A stretch of 43,742 nucleotides of DNA, taken from contig MEKU01000089.1 in NCBI GenBank assembly GCA_001767195.1, positions 31,873 through 75,614 on the forward strand. The letters run 5' to 3'. The notes under the pieces were generated by a model, which saw only the letters and a program-made list of their open reading frames with translations, ran no database searches and had not been told where the DNA came from. Position 1 is the first letter of the stretch. The number at the start of each line of letters is the position of its first letter. The position numbers were made by a program, and so were the translations under genes. Positions 41,314-43,742 of the stretch are shown here, piece by piece. Source of the stretch: Acidobacteria bacterium RIFCSPLOWO2_02_FULL_67_21 (GTDB taxonomy: Bacteria; Acidobacteriota; Vicinamibacteria; Vicinamibacterales; UBA2999).

Positions 41314-41799
41314 CTACTTCAACAGGTCCGCGACCTTGCCAACCCCGGCCCGGGAGCAGGCGTCGTCGGTCTCGAGGTTCGAGCCGGCACTGCCGACGCC
41401 GCCGATCGTGTCGGTGCCCACCTGGATCGGGATGCCACCGCTGAGCGCGAGGATGTCGGTGAGCTCGAGCTGGCCGGCCCGTGCGGGATCGCCGGCCGTG
41501 CGCTTCTGAAAGTCCACGGTGGGAATCCGGTACATCCGCGCCGTGTACGCCTTGCGTCGCGCCATCTCGGCGGTCTGCGGCGTCGCGTTCTCGTCGCGGA
41601 GCAACACCATCATCTGCCCGGATCGATCGACGACGGCGACCGACGTGTTGAAGCCCTTGGCCTTGCACTCCGCCAGGGTGGCCTCGGCAATGGCCTTGGC
41701 GAGGGGCAGCGACAGGTTCCGCTGCATCACGACGCCCTGCGCCCTGGCGTGAACGGACATCAGCACCACGAAAACAACTCCGAGACAGATGTGTCGCAT
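41314..41799 (-). CDS. Exported GlcG/HbpS-family protein
   Basis: A 161-residue protein with a signal peptide (ICLGVVFVVLMSVHARAQ) and the GlcG/HbpS fold: LPLAKAIAEATLAECKAKG, VAVVDRSGQMMVLLRDENA, and the Gly-rich GGIPIQVGTDTIGGVGSAG. HbpS binds haem outside the cell in Streptomyces; most relatives have no known role. Transcription probably starts in the 70-bp gap shared with the divergent hydrolase gene. Confidence 0.85.
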   Translation of the reverse strand: MRHICLGVVFVVLMSVHARAQGVVMQRNLSLPLAKAIAEATLAECKAKGFNTSVAVVDRSGQMMVLLRDENATPQTAEMARRKAYTARMYRIPTVDFQKRTAGDPARAGQLELTDILALSGGIPIQVGTDTIGGVGSAGSNLETDDACSRAGVGKVADLLK

Positions 41800-41869
41800 G
41801 GCGCCGAAGTGTAGCGCCGCTCCGGCGCCGATTCAATCGGAGTTACACTGGGTGGCTGAGGAGGGATTC

Positions 41870-42928
41870 ATGAAACGGGTTCTTGCCGGTATCCTGACTG
41901 CCTGCGTGCTGGCCGCGGTGCTCGCGGACGCGCAGGCCCTGTCGCCCTACAAGCTTGGCACGTTCGCGCGCGGCGGCCGGCCGTTGGTCGGCATCGTACT
42001 CAAGGATTCGCTGGTGATCGATTTCGCAGCGGCCCATCAGGCGGTCCGCGCGTCCGCGTCGGTTGCGGCGCCGACCGACATGCGGGATCTGATAGCGCGC
42101 TACGATGCCGGCCTGCGCGGCCGGATTGCGGAGATCATCCGCGCCGTCGAGTCCGCCGGCACGAGACCGGCGTACGTGTACGACGTGAAGGCGCTGAAGA
42201 TTCTGCCGCCGATCATGTACCCGCGGGCGATGCTGAACGTGGCGGTGAACTACCGCGAGCACGACCGCGAAATGGGCGGCACGACGCTCGGCGCCGCACC
42301 CCAGGGGACGCAGAGCGCGCCGGGGATCTGGCAGCGGCCCGCGGACGACAAGCGGTGGAACCCGTACATGTTCCTCAAGTCGCCCACCACGATCATCGCC
42401 GAGGGCGAGCCGATCCGGCTGCCTCCGGGGCGGACGCAGGTGGACTGGGAGTGCGAGCTCGGCGTCGTGATCGGCCGCGAGGCGCGGCGCGTCCCCGCAG
42501 CGAAGACCAACGAGTTTATCTTCGGCTACACGGTTCACAACGACGTGTCGGATCGGGGCGGCCGCGGCGATACCCGGATGGGCTCCGACTGGCTGATCTC
42601 AAAGAACCACGACACGTTCGGCCCGCTGGGGCCGTTCATCACGCCCAAACAGTTCGTGGCCGATCCGCACAAGCTGAAGGTGCGCTTCGCGCTCAACGGC
42701 AAGGTGCTGCAGGAGGCCGACACGTCGTACATGATTCACACCGTGCACGAGCAGGTCGAGTACGGCTCGAACATCATGACGCTGCGGCCGGGCGACCTCA
42801 TTGCAACCGGCACACCGGCGGGCGTCGGGTCGGCCCGGAAGCCGCCGATCTATTTCAAGCCAGGCGACACCTCGGCCTGCACGTACGAAGGGATCGGGAC
42901 GCTGACGAATCCTGTCGTCGGATCGTAG
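41870..42928 (+). CDS. Fumarylacetoacetate hydrolase-family protein with signal peptide
   Basis: A 352-residue protein. The FAH core is complete: NVAVNYREHDREMG, the metal residues in VDWECELGVVIGRE, FGYTVHNDVSDRG, SDWLISKNHDTFGPLGPFI and LRPGDLIATGTPAGVG. Unusually for this cytoplasmic family it begins with a signal-peptide-like sequence (RVLAGILTACVLAAVLADAQA), so it may act in the periplasm. The ATG at 41870 has GAGGAGGG four bases upstream. Substrate unknown; acylpyruvate or 2-oxo-acid hydrolysis is typical. Confidence 0.88.
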   Translation: MKRVLAGILTACVLAAVLADAQALSPYKLGTFARGGRPLVGIVLKDSLVIDFAAAHQAVRASASVAAPTDMRDLIARYDAGLRGRIAEIIRAVESAGTRPAYVYDVKALKILPPIMYPRAMLNVAVNYREHDREMGGTTLGAAPQGTQSAPGIWQRPADDKRWNPYMFLKSPTTIIAEGEPIRLPPGRTQVDWECELGVVIGREARRVPAAKTNEFIFGYTVHNDVSDRGGRGDTRMGSDWLISKNHDTFGPLGPFITPKQFVADPHKLKVRFALNGKVLQEADTSYMIHTVHEQVEYGSNIMTLRPGDLIATGTPAGVGSARKPPIYFKPGDTSACTYEGIGTLTNPVVGS

Positions 42929-42948
42929 CGGCGCCCACGACATACGAG

Positions 42949-42972
42949 CCACAGAGACGCAGAGTCACAGAG
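42949..42972. repeat. Half of a CACAGAG-family repeat
   Basis: Matches 22 of 24 bases of the left arm at 30559-30582. The expected complementary right arm is missing; IS110-related sequence begins within about 35 bases. The element appears interrupted. Confidence 0.82.
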
Positions 42973-43003
42973 AGACATGGCAGACAGAATGACTTTCTGA
43001 GCA

Positions 43004-43095
43004 GGCTGACCTCCAGGTGTCTCGCGGGTTAGCCTGCACCGGCCAGAGCCGCACCGCTGCAGGGTCCGCAGCGCTGTTTCTCCCGGAGGTCAGCC
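43004..43095 (+). promoter_or_regulatory. IS110 left-end leader with SD-sequestering inverted repeat, possible bridge RNA region
   Basis: GGCTGACCTCC (43004-43014) is exactly complementary to GGAGGTCAGCC (43085-43095), which holds the transposase ribosome binding site and ends at its ATG. The 70 bases between are structured and GC-rich. In IS110-group elements the bridge RNA is encoded in this left non-coding end. Assignment to bridge RNA is inference. Confidence 0.55.
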
Positions 43096-43742
43096 ATGGC
43101 CAAGTCTACTCCGCTGTTCGTCGGGCTGGATGTTCATAAGGATTCGATCGCGGTCGCGCACGCGCAGGGCGGCCGGTCCGAGCCGCCGGTCTTCGTCGGG
43201 AAGATCGGGACGCGACAGGCCGACCTGGATCAGTTGATTCGCCGGTTACAGGTGACCTGACAGCGGTCTATGTGCCGAGTGTCGAGGATGAAGCGGTCCG
43301 GGACCTCTGCCGCGCCCGCGATGCGGCGCGGGTCACGATGAAGGACGCCAAGCTCCGGCTGAAGGCATTCTTGTTGCGACTCGGCCTGCACTATGTCGGG
43401 CGAGCTGACTGGAACGCCGCCCACTGTCGGTACCTAGCGAAGGTGGTGTGTCCGACCCCCGCCCAGCAAATCGTGTTTCAAGAAGGGCTGCGGGCGGTCA
43501 ACGAGCAAGTCGATCGGCTGCAGCGTATCGAAGCTGAGCTCCGCGATTCTGCGCCGCACTGGCGACTCGCGCCCGTCGTCGAGGCGCTCCAAGCGCTGCG
43601 TGGTGTGCAGTGGGTCGTGGCGATCACCGTCGTCGCGGAGCTCGGCGATCTCACGCGCTTCGACAATCCGCGACAGCTTGCTGCCTACGTGGGCCTCATC
43701 CCGTCGGAGTACTCCAGTGGCCGCACGCGCCGCCAGGGCGGG
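43096..43742 (+). pseudogene. IS110-family transposase, internally deleted, cut by window edge
   Basis: The frame opens with [20 protein letters not shown], the IS110 DEDD-domain start, and stops at TGA 43258-43260 after 54 codons. Shifting frame at 43254 restores the family sequence: [29 protein letters not shown]-like [36 protein letters not shown], and the Tnp domain 2 start [25 protein letters not shown] to [10 protein letters not shown]. The family normally has about 80 residues with further acidic catalytic residues between RRLQ and GDLTAVYVP, so an internal deletion with a frameshift has occurred. The 3' end lies outside the window. Confidence 0.88.

Noticed and set aside
42949-42972. 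CACAGAG repeat as a CRISPR-like array
   Set aside because: Units are contiguous, palindromic with a partner elsewhere, and have no spacers.

Overview
This is a dense, high-GC, gene-rich bacterial chromosomal segment. Many neighbouring genes are joined by 4-bp ATGA start/stop overlaps. The encoded functions (MqnD-type menaquinone route, two-part bacterial deoxyhypusine-synthase-like enzyme, S8 protease with NIVW repeats, abundant small palindromic repeats inside and between genes) suggest an Acidobacteriota-like soil or sediment bacterium. That placement is inference; no rRNA gene is present to confirm it. No tRNA, rRNA or CRISPR array was seen, and no gene-free gap exceeds about 300 bases.

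Layout. (1) 1-10.5 kb is an arginine locus split around a control region near 7.57-7.60 kb. Leftwards run argC-argB-argD-argA(GNAT)-argJ-argF and then a fatty-acyl-CoA ligase. Rightwards run argR, an argininosuccinate-synthase-like gene that has lost its catalytic motifs, and argH. A complete E. coli-type argG sits separately at 13.2-14.6 kb. (2) 10.6-13.2 kb holds an RGG-tailed small protein, fabI, a BON lipoprotein and a ferredoxin reductase-like gene. (3) 14.6-20.8 kb holds a hicBA toxin-antitoxin pair, an HD-GYP/GAF/GGDEF protein, a secreted subtilase with NIVWST repeats preceded by a sigma-54-type promoter, and a sigma-54 activator. (4) 20.9-25.6 kb holds a deoxyhypusine-synthase-like gene, a DUF5615 gene, nagA, queC, queD and a phosphoglycolate phosphatase-like gene. 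(5) 25.6-29.8 kb is a metal-handling region: a DtxR-type regulator fused in frame to an outer-membrane protein, a two-domain multicopper oxidase, a ZIP transporter and a cupredoxin. (6) 29.8-35.3 kb holds ubiE/menG, SIMPL, alkA-like and M16 genes. (7) 35.4-39.5 kb is a sulfur-carrier cysteine pathway: cysM, a JAMM (Mec+-like) protease, a single-chain CysO-MoeZ-rhodanese fusion, and a cysteine desulfurase. (8) 39.5-43 kb holds mqnD and several exported small enzymes. The window ends inside a damaged IS110-family element.

Two themes stand out. First, at least five families of short palindromic elements lie at gene junctions or inside genes. They supply start codons, stop codons, a Shine-Dalgarno sequence and even in-frame peptide inserts: argJ and iscS starts; argA-like, ubiE, queD, gph and mqnD ends; inserts inside NagA and QueC. 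Second, several proteins have unusual architectures: the CysO-E1-rhodanese fusion that must be cut after an internal Gly-Gly, the DtxR/outer-membrane fusion, and an ArgG-derived pseudoenzyme kept in an arginine operon. All functional calls come from reading motifs by eye; no database search was run.
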